DNA of 64,000 bases from Muricea muricata (Eukaryota > Cnidaria > Anthozoa > Malacalcyonacea > Plexauridae), in the NCBI GenBank assembly GCA_963855995.1, contig OY979717.1, positions 19,257,906 through 19,321,905 of the forward strand, read 5' to 3'. Below, piece after piece: positions 34,001-46,879 of this stretch. The notes beneath the pieces were generated by a model, which was given only the letters and a program-made list of their open reading frames with translations, ran no database searches and was not told the DNA's origin. Position 1 is the first letter of the stretch, and every line of letters starts with the position of its first letter. The position numbers were made by a program, and so were the translations under genes.

Positions 34001-37000
34001 GAGTCTAAATTGACTTTGGGTTTAATAACTACTAAGGTCAATGCATAGCCTATCCCCCCATATTCCAGCCTCCCAGGGCTAAGAAATCTATTCAAGTAGT
34101 GTTTGTCATTTTATGTGGTCGCAATCTATCATCAGTCACCTGGGGCTGGGCGCAGGTTTGGCAGGTGTATGTCTATGTTTACTTCCCCTTTCCATGCAGA
34201 GGAAAATTCTAGAGTCATTCCTATTTATTGAAAACCTTCATATCTATCATTATAGTTGTGTATATATAGCACATAAAATAGTTCACGTGTACAAAGTGAC
34301 ACTGGTTTTTATTGTATTCGAGGTTTGCACCCTCGCCACTTTGCTGCAGGTGTATATTCTAATTACAATGGACTAATGGAGTTGTAATTTGTTAGAAAAA
34401 TCGCAAGTTGTATCTGGCCAATGATTGATTTATTGCGATGATTGATTCATGATTGATAATTTAGCAAAGCGAACATATTCTGTTGGTAAAGCTGCATGCG
34501 TAGAGACATTTCCTTTATAAATTTCCTTCATACATATCACATATGTACAGTTCTTTATAGTATGTACCATCTATCGATTTTCTTTACGCGGTTTGACCAA
34601 GTCACAGAATTTACTTAAGTAAAATCATTGCAATGTGCATAGATAAAATATATCTATTGCATCATTTCCATGATGCAAGCTCATCCGGTCTCCATTTCTA
34701 CAGCTGCTGCGAGAACTTGCTATCATCCTCACAAGCAATTTAAATTATGCAATACAAATAAAATCTTATCCAGTGTTTTGCATTTGCACGTACGTTGCCT
34801 TCAGGGAAAACCATTGAAATTTTAGCATGAATGCCATTAACATGAATAAGCAATGTCTGAAATATTGGTCCAATATCAAATTAATTGACCACATTTATGC
34901 GAATACGAAATGCACAAACGCCAATGCAATTGTTGTCACGCACAAACCATGTACTTTTCATACAGCCATGGCCCATGGGTCGTTCATCACGTGTTAGTAT
35001 CGTGAATAAGACATTTTGAAATCACATTATGCGTCATGCGAGACAAAGTTGCTAACGCAACCTGTCAGTTTCTCACAGACATAGAAACAGACTGCTTCTA
35101 CATGTAAGCACAGAAAGCGGTACTGTGAAGTATCATAAATCTTAAAACATAATAAATATAATATGTACAGCAATTCTGCATAATGTTGTAAGCACATTCT
35201 TAATTCTTCTTTACTTAACAAACATTTTGAAACAAGCTCTTTAGCTTCATGTGAATGAGGAAAAATTCCATGTAATGGCAAGCTGCAGGCTCTTACATAT
35301 TTTACAGTTTCTTATATCCAGGGACTTACTGTAATATATTTTGTTTACCATATTCTGATTTCATGATGCATGTGCGTCGGTGTGTGTTGAAGAAAACATA
35401 TGCACACATAGAAGACAACTGATCGACTGAATGTCTTACAAGGGATGATGAACATCAGGCTTTGTCCACTATCAAACAAGCTTATTTGTATTCATTGTTT
35501 TTCCTATCGAACTTTGGATCAAAAGGAATATGATGATGAAGCATCTGTGCATGTCTGTTTTTTTTCTTGTGACAACAGCGTGGATGCGAGACTCCCGTGG
35601 CGATAAGTATATTAATGTATGCAGCAAAAAGATTACTTTTCAATATTGTTTTAATATGTTGTCATATGACACAACGTGTGGAAATAGAGCTCGGAAATTA
35701 AAGCAAAATCACGTTCGTTTACTGATGATGACAGGCTCCGTAATATCGCATGAATATTCAGCTTTCAATATTGTCATGGTATTGTTTCATTCACTGTTTT
35801 TGTATTCATCCATCAATACACGGATACGTCAGGTCTTAAGTTTAGAAAGTTCACTATTGTCTGAATTTGATATGCTATAATACGTTTCGCATCTGGTTTT
35901 GTTTTCGTTGTTAATCTTCAATTCATAAATGCCAAACATTTCGAGGTTACACGAAATATATTCCATGATGAAATTCTCCTAAAGAATGATTTCAATTTTA
36001 ATTAAAATTATTTTCGAAGATTGGGAAATGGAAACATCTGTTGAAATCTCTTACAATTCATATCGTTCGTTACCATTCACTGCAATTCGATCATTTCTAA
36101 TTCCGTTCTGTTCACTGTGTATTGCATTCAATTTCAACGCACACAGTTTCAAGGGTCGTTTACACTTCTAATGTGATTTCTCATCTAAATATTTCTACCT
36201 GATTTACATTTGCAAGTGCGAACAAACGTGTCTTTATCATTTTTTGAGATGCTCAACAATGCTTAGCGCTTTTTGCATTAAAATAGCCATTACGCTCCTG
36301 GTGGCACAGCAGCAATCGAAGACCCAATATGATCATGCGCGTGAGCAATCCCAATAAAAAAAACAGCAGGCAGGCAGCGAGTGCGGCTGTCCGCAATCCG
36401 TATCCAAGCTCTGTGTTTGCTTATACACAGCAGTAAGTCGTCTTTCGTGCATGATATTTGGCACGATATATTATGTACGTTGTATAACATCGCACAAAGT
36501 GCACCTCGAGCTGGGATAGTTAGATAATTTGTTAGGAGCAATATAGTAACCTGCATATTTATCGATTTATTATTATTTGCAGAGAATGAATGTGGTGCTT
36601 CTTCTTAACTGTGAAGCTTCGAACGAAAAGGCTGGACTCAGCCAGGCTCAAAACGTGTTGAGGCAACTCTGTGACAATGGAAATAGAGTCACGATATTTG
36701 GTAAGAGGAATTTTTCGATGCGACATTATCTTTATTTGAATAACGCTTGAGATTGGGCACATGAAAAGCTACTGCTACAAAATCCAAGACGATGGATTGA
36801 TCTGGTTGCCCAAATCTTTTATATTTATTTCCCTAAGAGACGTTACACTACCTCGTTCCCAATATAACTATCTTCGATTACAAGCACAGCTAAAAGTCAA
36901 TCATATTTCCTAAGTCTTATATAATACACAAAAAACTAGACAAAATTGTCTCAAAAAAGTGAGGCAGATGAAACGTGTAAGAATATACATTTCTATCGTC

Positions 37001-38528
37001 TTCTGGCATCATTCAAATACTTTAGTGATGAAACCGTGTAGATAGATATTGTAATTGTATACAAAATTTTTATCTGTACTCAGATATGCATAATTTCAGC
37101 AGGTTATGATATGATCAGAATATGATTTTTTAGGAAGAGATAAGCACAAATAAAACTTTTGGAATCGTGAATTCGATCAGCGAATGTTTACAGAACATAA
37201 ATCAGTTGAATAATGCTTGGTATAAAGGCTTATTTTGGTCTGTAAAAGAAAACCACTCACAAGTCAGGCATGCCCAAACTTGCCTAGACTGAAAGCAGTG
37301 CTTCATGTAAGATTTCCGGACATTGTATTGTGTCGAACGCATCAGATCCGTCACCGCGGAAAAAAGATTGTTTTTGCATTGTTCAGTAATCAAGTTTCTA
37401 GCAGATGCTTTCAAAAGTCGAAGCATAATGACAAATGTCAAAACATATGCTAATAGCTTTTACCCACTGCTGATAAAACAGTAGGAAACAGCGAAAAGAA
37501 AATACATTAAGCCTTCTGTGACGCATTTGTTATGTACACTGACCTGAAGGTGGACATGTTTTAGCACTTGAGCACGTAAAGTTTATAGAAATGTTTCCTT
37601 CAAATAAGGAAATAACAATACAAGCCTTCCAGGACGTAAATATCTTCCTACCCTCATTGCAAGACGCAAGTTTTATCTGGGTTGCATGAGCATCTTGATT
37701 GGATACTGTGAATTAGTTTCAATTATACAGAAATCTAGAGTGTATGTGGATTAAATCCACTCATGACATTACCCATAGAATTGCCAGTCTGGTTTTGTCT
37801 TCTCTGCACATGGTATTCAACGATGTCTACGGTTTCTGTGCTGATTCATGAATTTTAACCGAAATCTTCGGAACTGGAGTCGGATTGCAGACCAATTGAT
37901 TAGAAATATGGCGTGCAAAAAACAGAATCGAGATTCTACATTCATTATGCCATTAGTCACAAGCAAATACAAGCCTCACTCAAATTAATCTTAGACAATT
38001 GTTGCGTGTAAATGCGCTATAGTTGCACACAGAGAATTATATTAGATTTCACCTGAGAGTACTTGTCTATAGCTTACTCATATATCATTACCATTAGTCG
38101 GGTGCATTTTATCTCATATCATTCTCAATTTGCCAACAGATTGCAAAGAACAGACGGCAAAATTCGTATTCGAAGAACCAGTAAGCTTGGTGTCCACGAA
38201 AGTCCTGGATCAACGCTTTCCAAAGAGAATTGCAGAAGCAGACGCGACGTTGTTAATCACAGATAAAACAGCTACAGACTGTCCTGCGTGTGTGCGCAAA
38301 CTAACCAACACTGACAAATCTGTGTACGTGTGGAATTCGTGTGGTATAAAGTGTATACTCTTAGGTGGCTCAATTCACAGTCGCCAAGCAGCCATGCAAC
38401 TGCATGCGATCTTGGAGGAAAGAAATTACTACCCATATATGGCAAATGTGCTACCACGCCAGTGCTCTTGGCATAATATGTACAGAGTAGATCAGAGCAT
38501 GGAAACGGCTGGACCCTGCGTGTTGTGA
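31042..38528 (+). CDS. Flavodoxin-like/NADPH-dependent FMN reductase-like protein, three exons
   Basis: Exons: 31,042-31,047 (ATGACG, then GTAAGT donor), 36,583-36,700 (acceptor TTATTTGCAG, donor G|GTAAGA, ends phase 1) and 38,140-38,528 (acceptor TTTGCCAACAG, starts completing that codon; stop TGA). All phases agree and give about 170 residues; a start at the ATG in exon 2 (36,586) would give 167. The protein begins with a hydrophobic strand (MNVVLLLNC), then a helix (SQAQNVLRQL), strand VTIFD, strand ADATLLITD, a Cys pair DCPACVRKL, strand GIKCILLGG and helix AAMQLHAILEE. This alternating layout matches NADPH-dependent FMN reductases/flavodoxin-like quinone reductases, with SIHSRQAAMQLHAILEERNY in the place of their G-x-R-A-x-x-x-LR block. 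There is no signal peptide, so it is probably cytosolic. The usual phosphate-binding GS-x-R loop is not conserved, so cofactor binding is uncertain. A possible AATATA poly(A) variant lies near 38,794. Confidence 0.6.
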
Positions 38529-41500
38529 CAAGTGTGATACTCTCCCTCGCCCGTTGGTGTAGGGTCGTGTGAATAATTTTGCACTCTCTTTGTAGATGGT
38601 ATAGTGCACACGCTATGTAGAAAACCAGCATGATTACTAGCGTGCAGGATCGCGCCAGTCGAAGTACAATGGTGCATGTTGTGTATGTTTGTACAGAAAC
38701 TTATATTCGGGTGTAGATAACTTGTAGATAGATAGGGGAATGATAAAAATCATTTGGTTTGTTAAAATTGTTGTATAGTATGTTAATATGAAAAATATAA
38801 ATATGAATGTACAATGGAAGTTTGGACATTTATTTCATGAATATTTTATTTTGCACCCAAGGTGTTTGTGTGGGCGCCATCTTTTGAGGGATCATCAAAG
38901 AACCGACACTCGTCAAAATAAACACACCTTCATTAAATTGCACTCTTAGGCTTCGGGATGGTTCCTCTAAACGGTTTGCTGAGGGAAAATTAAACAAATT
39001 ACTTTCCTGTCTTGAATAACTCCATCTTTTACATATTTTTCTCTGTAATATAATAGCGGTAAATTGTTTAGCGATTAGTTATTTTATTGTGATACAGGTG
39101 TTCTTATTTAACACACCTCGAGTTTTTAAGGTTTTAAAACCGAAACAGTGCATAGAAAAACATAGAAAATCTTACTCTTCGCATATTATAGCTGTACAGT
39201 CCTGAATGTGCATGTACAGACGTTACAGCAAAACTCAAATCTAGTAAAACTGCTTTCATTCTCATGTCCTAACTACCTCTGCGCTGTGGAAATTTAAATT
39301 ATACAAAGTAATAGGCAGGACAATTTTTGCAACAACCTTTAACCGAATAATTTACCGGCGATACTAAAATTTTTGCTTATATTTGTTGCTGTAGGAGAGA
39401 ATTTTTGCACAACCAAAGACTAAAATTACGCAAGTGTTTATGCTAGCGATATATTTATAGCAGTCAAGGACCATTTTGACATGGTCATTTAAAATTCTCA
39501 TTTGAGATGTATGTACAAAGTACAAGTACAAAATGCGATCAGGTCATGTTGATGACCATAAACTACGCCCATCGTAATGTCACAAATAGATTGATAATTT
39601 CCGTTCTTCAGACGTCTTTTGAATTTTCTCTTTGTTAGAGCTCACATCATTACGATCAGTGTTCAAAGAAGATTTTCAATTAAAAAATATTGACGAACTC
39701 AATGTTAAGTGTTTCAATATATTTAAGTGTTTTTAATACGCAATATGGCAAAAACATCTAAAGCATCAGATATATTTGGGATGTTCTTATTTGTTCCTAC
39801 TTTAACTTAAAACATCGCTGTAAAATCTAAAACTTGTGAAATTTGACCAATATAATGTAGGCAAGACGGAAGACAAAACCCATGAGATAACGATAATAAC
39901 TTTACAACACACAATTGCACTATTTCATGTAAAATATCTCGACTTATTTGTACATTTTAGAATTTAGTGTTTTCCGGACTCCGGTAATGCCCAGCCGGTT
40001 TTGATATTTCGAATTAGAATCGAGGAATTTATATTCCAAACACGCGGTCTGACAAGGCCGAAAGAGCGGCGGACAACTAAATTGGTGTCAGGAAATTAAT
40101 TTCTGTGTGCTAGGTAATTAAGGAGTTTGTTGTCGAGGACTGGTGCCAATAGAACTTTGCTCATCCTTGTTTCTTTCTGCCAAAACTGGCGACTTCATGC
40201 CGCCATGACTGAGAAGACTTTTTATTTGAAGAGACCCTTCATTAAGTTTCACTTCAAGAACAAGATTGTTTTCTTTGAAAGAAAACAACGAAAACATATA
40301 TTTGATTTGATGTCTATCACACTCTAAAATCATTTCAATACCTAACATGTCCGTGCAATTCCAAAATCAATAGTTTTTGCAAGTTGAGTCATCGCAGCTA
40401 TACGCGTTGAACTGGAGCGCTGAGGAATGTGCTGACTTGCTATACGAGGTGTTAATACCAGTAATTATTCTCTTTGAATAACTGACAACATTGTACAGCA
40501 TACACCACGACTGAATAAATTTTCTTGATAATTTATACTATTCGAATCTCTGGTAAAATGTTTATGGCAACATCATGGCAATCACAGACAATAAGATACT
40601 CATGGAAATGGTAATTGATCGGTTGGTATCCAGATCTACCAGCACCCGCGAAAACGAAACTAAGAGGGGGGAGGGGGTAATGAATACCTCCATTGAGTTT
40701 TCATCATTTAACAAAGAGCATAGTCATAAAAGCCTCACATTGAGACTTACATACAAACATAAAAATAATGCTTTTTACCATTTGAAGATTTTCTACTTTG
40801 TCTGACGTTTTACTGTAGTTTGCTTACCAAAAAAAAAAGGGGGGGGGGCTACTAGCCTACCGCCCCACGCAATTAACACTAGCTTAGTAGTATCATTGAA
40901 TGTCCTATTCAGGGCCGACTTTTTATCACAAGTTTACAAAGGTCAAAGTGTTGCAATATACACAACAGTGAATGTGTATTAACTAACGAGCACAATAGAT
41001 CACGTCGGAAATCATCTCCTATTTTTATCCATAATCAGCTATATTTATGTTCGTAATTAGTTTTAGCGCACCCTGGCTGTTTTGCACTGTATGCTATTGA
41101 TGTCATTTACATATATGGTGTAGACATCCTTGTACAGAGTGCTCTGAAAAATATATCATATTCACGTATTCTAGATTTTACCACATCTAAGTATATCTGG
41201 TAACGAGAACTTAATTCAAAAGATGAATTTTACTACTAAAAGTAAGATTGGTAAAACTGTTTGGTGAAACAGATGTACATGTCATCATTTTTATAGCAGC
41301 TGAAGATACAAGTCTAGTTCATCTTATCAACCATTGACGTTATACACCGGTTAATTGCGTTAAATATTAATCAATTTCTTGACCCCTTGGGAGTCTCGAA
41401 AAATGTATCGCTGTTTGATAAAATCAGCCGTACCATCGGCAGAAAGAGCAGCTTAAATTTTGACAACTTCAATTCAACAAGATTGTGATGCAATATATTA

Positions 41501-44500
41501 AGCGATATATCGATAAGCTAGTGTTTTATAGAATGCTAAAACTGTGCATAAATAATGTGATAATATCATATTTCTTCTGCTATGTCAAGTTAAACAACGA
41601 TACGTTTTAGGACACTTGGTATACCTGACAAAGCTTAGTTATCCTAACAGCCAAATTTATCTTAACTTTGCTGGAACTTTCGATGTCCAGTTGGCACACG
41701 GTTCATACCCTATTGCATTTTCTTAGACAATACCATTTTTCATGATACTGAATGTACAATTTACATGTGATATGGGTCCGCAAAAAAGTCATGAAACAAA
41801 AGCACTCGGATTGTAACTTTTATTTAATACATTATTGCCTAATCTAAAGTCTCCAACATTTACTCCCAGCCAACCCTGTAATAGTAAACCGGAGTGCCTT
41901 TGCATGAGGACTGGGTTCGAGTCTAACCCGAAACCTGGGACGAGTTTAAGGTGTTCATTGCCGATATTCTCACGGTCATGCATAATCGGTGATTAAAAAA
42001 GAAAAATCCTTTCAGAAAGACAAAGAATTTTATATACCAATGACCAAAGATAATAGAACCTGATGAGGATCACTAACGAATGGCGGTACATGAAAACAAG
42101 GTCTATCCTTTGTATTCAAATATAAATTAATGCACGATGAACACAATCAAAGTGTAAAGGCCGGTTCAAACTCGCAATTTTTCATGCAATATTCTGTTTC
42201 TTGGTCGAGCAAAGCTCACATGTGTTTCTGTCACTGTTTGAAACAAGAACGTGTTTTTTATCAAAACTATTTTTGTGGCTTACCAAAAGTTCAACAGTGT
42301 GAATAATGATTTCTTGTGCGGGTGCTTGCACATCAACGCCTACAGAAAACCACTTATAGCGCAGTCAATATAATCTCGACAATAGCTTTCGTTGTCATAG
42401 ATCATTTTTAAAAAGATAATGCATCATGACAGTCAATACTTATACCAGATTGTCTACGTTATGGATAGATGTGTGTATTGTACATGCACGTTTTACATGT
42501 TTTTGTTGAATTTCAAGCGCAAAAGCTATACTTAAAATAAATGAATTTTAATTATTTAAACAAATTTAAAACATGTCCGAGATCAATATAGGACAATCAC
42601 GAAACAAAAAGTTATAAATATTCAGTCGGACATTTTTTGAATAATGTTTTCGGCCATTGGTGATGAGCTTTCAAATACCTTGACTGTAAATGAAAGACAC
42701 TGAGCGTTGAATTAGAAACAGGCACGATCGGCATATCATTACTACTCGGAAAGGGCATATGAATCAAATATGATCCTGTGTGAGCAATTAATATTTTCAT
42801 CTACTGTTTTTGCGCTTGTACTAACATCAAACAGATCATTAAGCAGTACTAACATTAAACAGATCCTTTGCACACTCAAAACCTTAAACTCTCCACAGCA
42901 TAATGTGAGCAATATTTGATCAGTTTAGAAATATGGAGGTCATTTTTAGAGCCATGGTAAAAATCCCTCTCCAAGAACAACTGATTCACAACTACCTGCA
43001 ATATTTAACAGGAAAGCTTGAAAAGTCTGCTCCTTTTACGCTTCGCGCGCTTAGGGTTCAATGTTCAGGGTTTAAAGTTAAGGTTTGCATACGACAATTT
43101 TCGAATTAGCGGTATACAAATGCAGCGTAACAACTTACATAATTATGGCATCTTTCAATGAATGACTGACACGCATGCGCACAATGCTTGGCGAATATAA
43201 TAAGCAGCAACTTTATCAAAATTCTATCTTGAAATTTATAGGAGTGACATAAAGAAAATGAACAAGCACAGTTATAGCACATTCAGTTCTAACGTTGTCT
43301 GTCTGTTTCCACCGGATATAAACAAAATGGACTACAAATTTTCGAAATATTGTAAAATAATTTTGATAAATGATATGATTCTTGCCGTTTTTAACACGAT
43401 ACGCCAGACCGCCTTGTACAGGAAGCACTATAAAAAATGGCTGACCTTTCTCTTTAAATAACTCAAATATTGTTCATAAAGCAATAACGGTTCGGTTTCA
43501 ATCCAATTTGAGGAGAGTAGCAATGTCATTAATGCTTCGCATTATACATTATTCCTATCCATCAGTCGATCTTGCGATTTTCGCCCTTCAAGATAGCCTA
43601 TTTTTGCTCATCTCAACACTGTTGGTAGCGACAATGCATAGCATGTTTACTAGTTTTGCAAATTGCTACGGATTTTATTAAATATCTATTGCCTGTAAAT
43701 TAAATTACACAACGACCCATGGTATTTCTGGATGACCACGCTGGTACAAAGACAGGCTATTTTCCCACGATATTTTCGATATCTTGAATACATAATTAGT
43801 GTTTTTTTCTGAATCAAGCTGTTTAAAAAACTTTATCAAGTTATCAATGATGCAGGCTCAGACATACTCAAGCTTTTACGCATACGTTTAACCTTATTTG
43901 CTGGTTGTCATAAGTGTTTATGACAAGACGTTTTACCTCTGGTTTTTATGATTCCATATGAAGCAGACAAGTTAATGAATTTACTAAATTTACCAACTTC
44001 CTTTAATCGTAATTCACCAAAAATGTGCTAAGCCGGCAATTTCAAACTACTTATTCAACTGATTTATAAACACATTTTGCGTCAGCCAATTATTGCACAC
44101 TGTGATTTCATAACGATAAAAAACTTACATATCAAACATTGTTATAAGTAACTTTCGATTACAAAAAGTTAGCAAAATTTTGTAAAATAAATTGCTTAGC
44201 AGTTTTAAATTCTTCATGAAAGAAGCTACAAAAACGAGAGCAAAATTTCGTATGATATAAGCACTTCAAAACATATGTCATGGCATTATATTACTAAAAG
44301 AAAAACATATATGTTTATGGAATACAACAGTACCGGCTGAACTGACTAGAATAGACAGTGTTTACAACTTGTACTGAAATAAAGAAAGCGTTACATGTAC
44401 ACGATGCTAAGCTTAGTAAGGTGTTTGTTTAATCAAAGCATATAAACTAATGAGTCATAATCAAGATTTCACAACCGCACCGGTTACTGTCTACTAATTT

Positions 44501-46385
44501 TATTCATACTATTGATGTAATTTTAAAGTAAATTCATTTGCCGTTGCTAAAATACAAACAACTCATGCCTATTTATGAAACTCCGGCCATCAGGAATATC
44601 CAATGGCATTAATTAATATGTAATATACACATCACTGTATACACATCATCTATAAACGAAGGCGACGCTGGAATCTGAGACGCCGCTTAACCAAAACAAC
44701 ATTGTTTACTGCGCGTTGTGAAAAAACAACAAGTATATCGAGTAATAATAGCTTTAATTTCAATGGTCATAAATTAAATTAAGTTTACCCATTACAACGT
44801 TACTAGCTAATGTAATACTGGTCTAATTTATAAACACCAAATTCTAAAAAGTTAAGGTTATAAAGAAAGCATGGACACGCATTTCCTAAAAAACCTTGAT
44901 GACAATAAACTTGTTTCAAGATGTATTCGTTTTAAAGGTTGGCAATTGGAATTGTACTGTAGAGGCCTGGGATCTAGTGTTATAGTGTTTCTGTTAAGAG
45001 GAAGATTTTCCTCAAGATGTTGGGGAAAAAACTTCACATATAGGTGTGTTTCAATCAGTCACATAGCGGAGTGGCGGGGGGAGAAGAGCCAGCAAGATCT
45101 AATGCCTCTCGCTTACTGATATCGGAGATTATTCATATTCCATTTGTTCCAGGTATTCGGTAGTACTGAAAAACCGCGCAGGGCAAGCGTCTCCAACACT
45201 GATCTCATGCACGTTGAATACAAAGCAACCAAATCCATAGCCGCCCACAACACCCTCCCTTTACACAACTCTCACTGAGTATACTCGTCTTTTGATTAAT
45301 ATTTATGTCTCTTAATGAGTTCGATGCACAAATTCTGAAATATTACTTAATGAAACATTGAATGAAAACATTGCTTGCACATAATAAAAAATATTTTGTG
45401 ACTGCTGACTCAGGCAAACTAGGAGACTCAGGTAAACTTGTACGATACTAAATGCATTTGTTGGACGGTAAAAGATTTCAGATTTCAGCAAAGCAAATTT
45501 TGCTTCCCCCACTATTTCCTGAGGTTAGGCTAATAGGTGCTATTTTGAATAATCACACGTATTCTTTGGCCTGTGACACCACGGCATTTGGAAGGGACTT
45601 TCTGCAATATGGTCATTGCATCTCTGATAATAACTTTTAAGGGATTGATTATATAGAAACTGCCAATGCAAACATAATCGTTTGGTACCATTTGTTAATA
45701 ATATCTAATATTTCTGTACTTTATGTCTTCAGGTAACGCTCATCTGCAGAGGCTTTTTGTTTATTAAGCTAGTGCCTTTTCTGTCGTTTCCCCAGATATT
45801 GAGGTTCATGAAGAATTATGCAAAGTTGAATCTTCAGGTGATGACAGTCCTGCACAAGAGTATTCGAATTCGCAAAGTAATCAAATGATGACAAATTATA
45901 CATAGGTTATACAACATATCTATCTATTTTATCATCTCTTTCTTAGACATATCTCTTTTTCCTGGCTAATGAAACTAGATGTGTCTTCAAATTAATCATG
46001 TCTTCAAAACGTTTTTGCACCGGGCTGTTATATTGCCTACACTGTTACCTACCTCAGTTATCGCTGGTTGGTGATGACTAAGAAATATCTAAGTGTACAA
46101 TCTGCAAATTGACAGCCTCAAGATCTAGGGAGTATCATGCATGCTAGCTGCATGTGCCACAACTTACAGTATTTTCAATTGTTAGTATTTTCTATATCAT
46201 ACGTTATACGCAAGTCTGTATAAGTTGTATGCAATATTACCAAGAATTAACCTACAAGCGAAAATAAAGCAGTTCATCATGAGGTATGGACTATTAAAAA
46301 GCACAATAAAAACACACTGCATTGCATGAAGGTAACAGAGATTGATAAATCTCCCTCTCTTGGCTGACGTAGGCCAATATGTCAA
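38529..46385. other. Long stretch without a recognised gene
   Basis: About 7.8 kb of AT-rich DNA between the flavodoxin-like gene and the 3' end of AP3D1, which run toward each other. Contents seen: G runs near 40,670 and 40,840, and a GGTTCGAGTCT match to the RNA polymerase III B box at about 41,908, without a foldable tRNA around it. No frame shows family motifs. Confidence 0.45.
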
Positions 46386-46391
46386 TTTATT
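46386..46391 (-). terminator. Candidate poly(A) signal of AP3D1
   Basis: AATAAA on the minus strand about 490 bp beyond the AP3D1 stop codon. It is the first canonical hexamer I noticed downstream. Not proven; the 3' UTR would include the small MITE at 46,523-46,606. Confidence 0.35.
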
Positions 46392-46522
46392 CATCTTTGG
46401 TTTGGCTCAGGATCACTACATTGATCAATTTCCCGACTATAGATTGTATATGCTCCCCCTTTATTTGCGCCCATGCGTTAATTGAACGTACAATTGCTTC
46501 GATTACCGATACGAACGTTATA

Positions 46523-46606
46523 CTGGGTGTATAAAAAAAGTAGACAAGGCGCTTCGCAAAACAGAGAGCGATTTCAGATTTGTCTACTATTTTTTTAAAC
46601 ACCCTG
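46523..46606. mobile_element. 84-bp TA-type MITE in the AP3D1 3' flank
   Basis: Arms CTGGGTGTATAAAAAAAG and TTTTTTTAAACACCCTG, continuing into TAGACAA and its complement. Preceded by TA (46,521-46,522). The right flank reads CA, probably a mutated TA. The CAGGGTGTATAAAAAAA-like end is shared with the 585-bp MITE at 11,560-12,144, so the two belong to related mariner-type families. Confidence 0.75.
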
Positions 46607-46879
46607 CATAAATATATTCCTAAATTGGAAATTTTCCCACTTCAGTTCACCGTATTTTGATAAAGCCCTTGAAGATTGCTTTCTGGCAAATCGTTGGAAA
46701 ATTTAACCTTTAAAACTTTTTGTTCCTCAGATTAAGCTTTAAAACTGTTTGTACTGTACCATGTTAAAATCTGCATTGCCCGGAAGGAAAACCATTTTGG
46801 ATAATTCGAAATTGTGTTAATTATAATTATTGATTGATCGTTTTAATATCGATAAGAAAACACAGTCAAACCATTTTCA

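Noticed and set aside
35530-35880. 116-codon plus-strand frame with a signal-peptide-like start
   Set aside because: No phase-compatible splice partner was found: its possible donor leaves phase 2 while the exon at 38,140 needs phase 1. The rest of the frame lacks family motifs, and it lies in the intron of the flavodoxin-like gene.
38063-38266. 67-codon plus-strand frame overlapping the third exon of the flavodoxin-like gene
   Set aside because: Different frame from the exon that joins 36,583-36,700 in phase; it runs through the acceptor and has no family motif.
41880-41945. Possible tRNA or tRNA-derived SINE (GGTTCGAGTCT box)
   Set aside because: Only the B-box-like part is present; no acceptor stem, D arm or A box could be folded around it.
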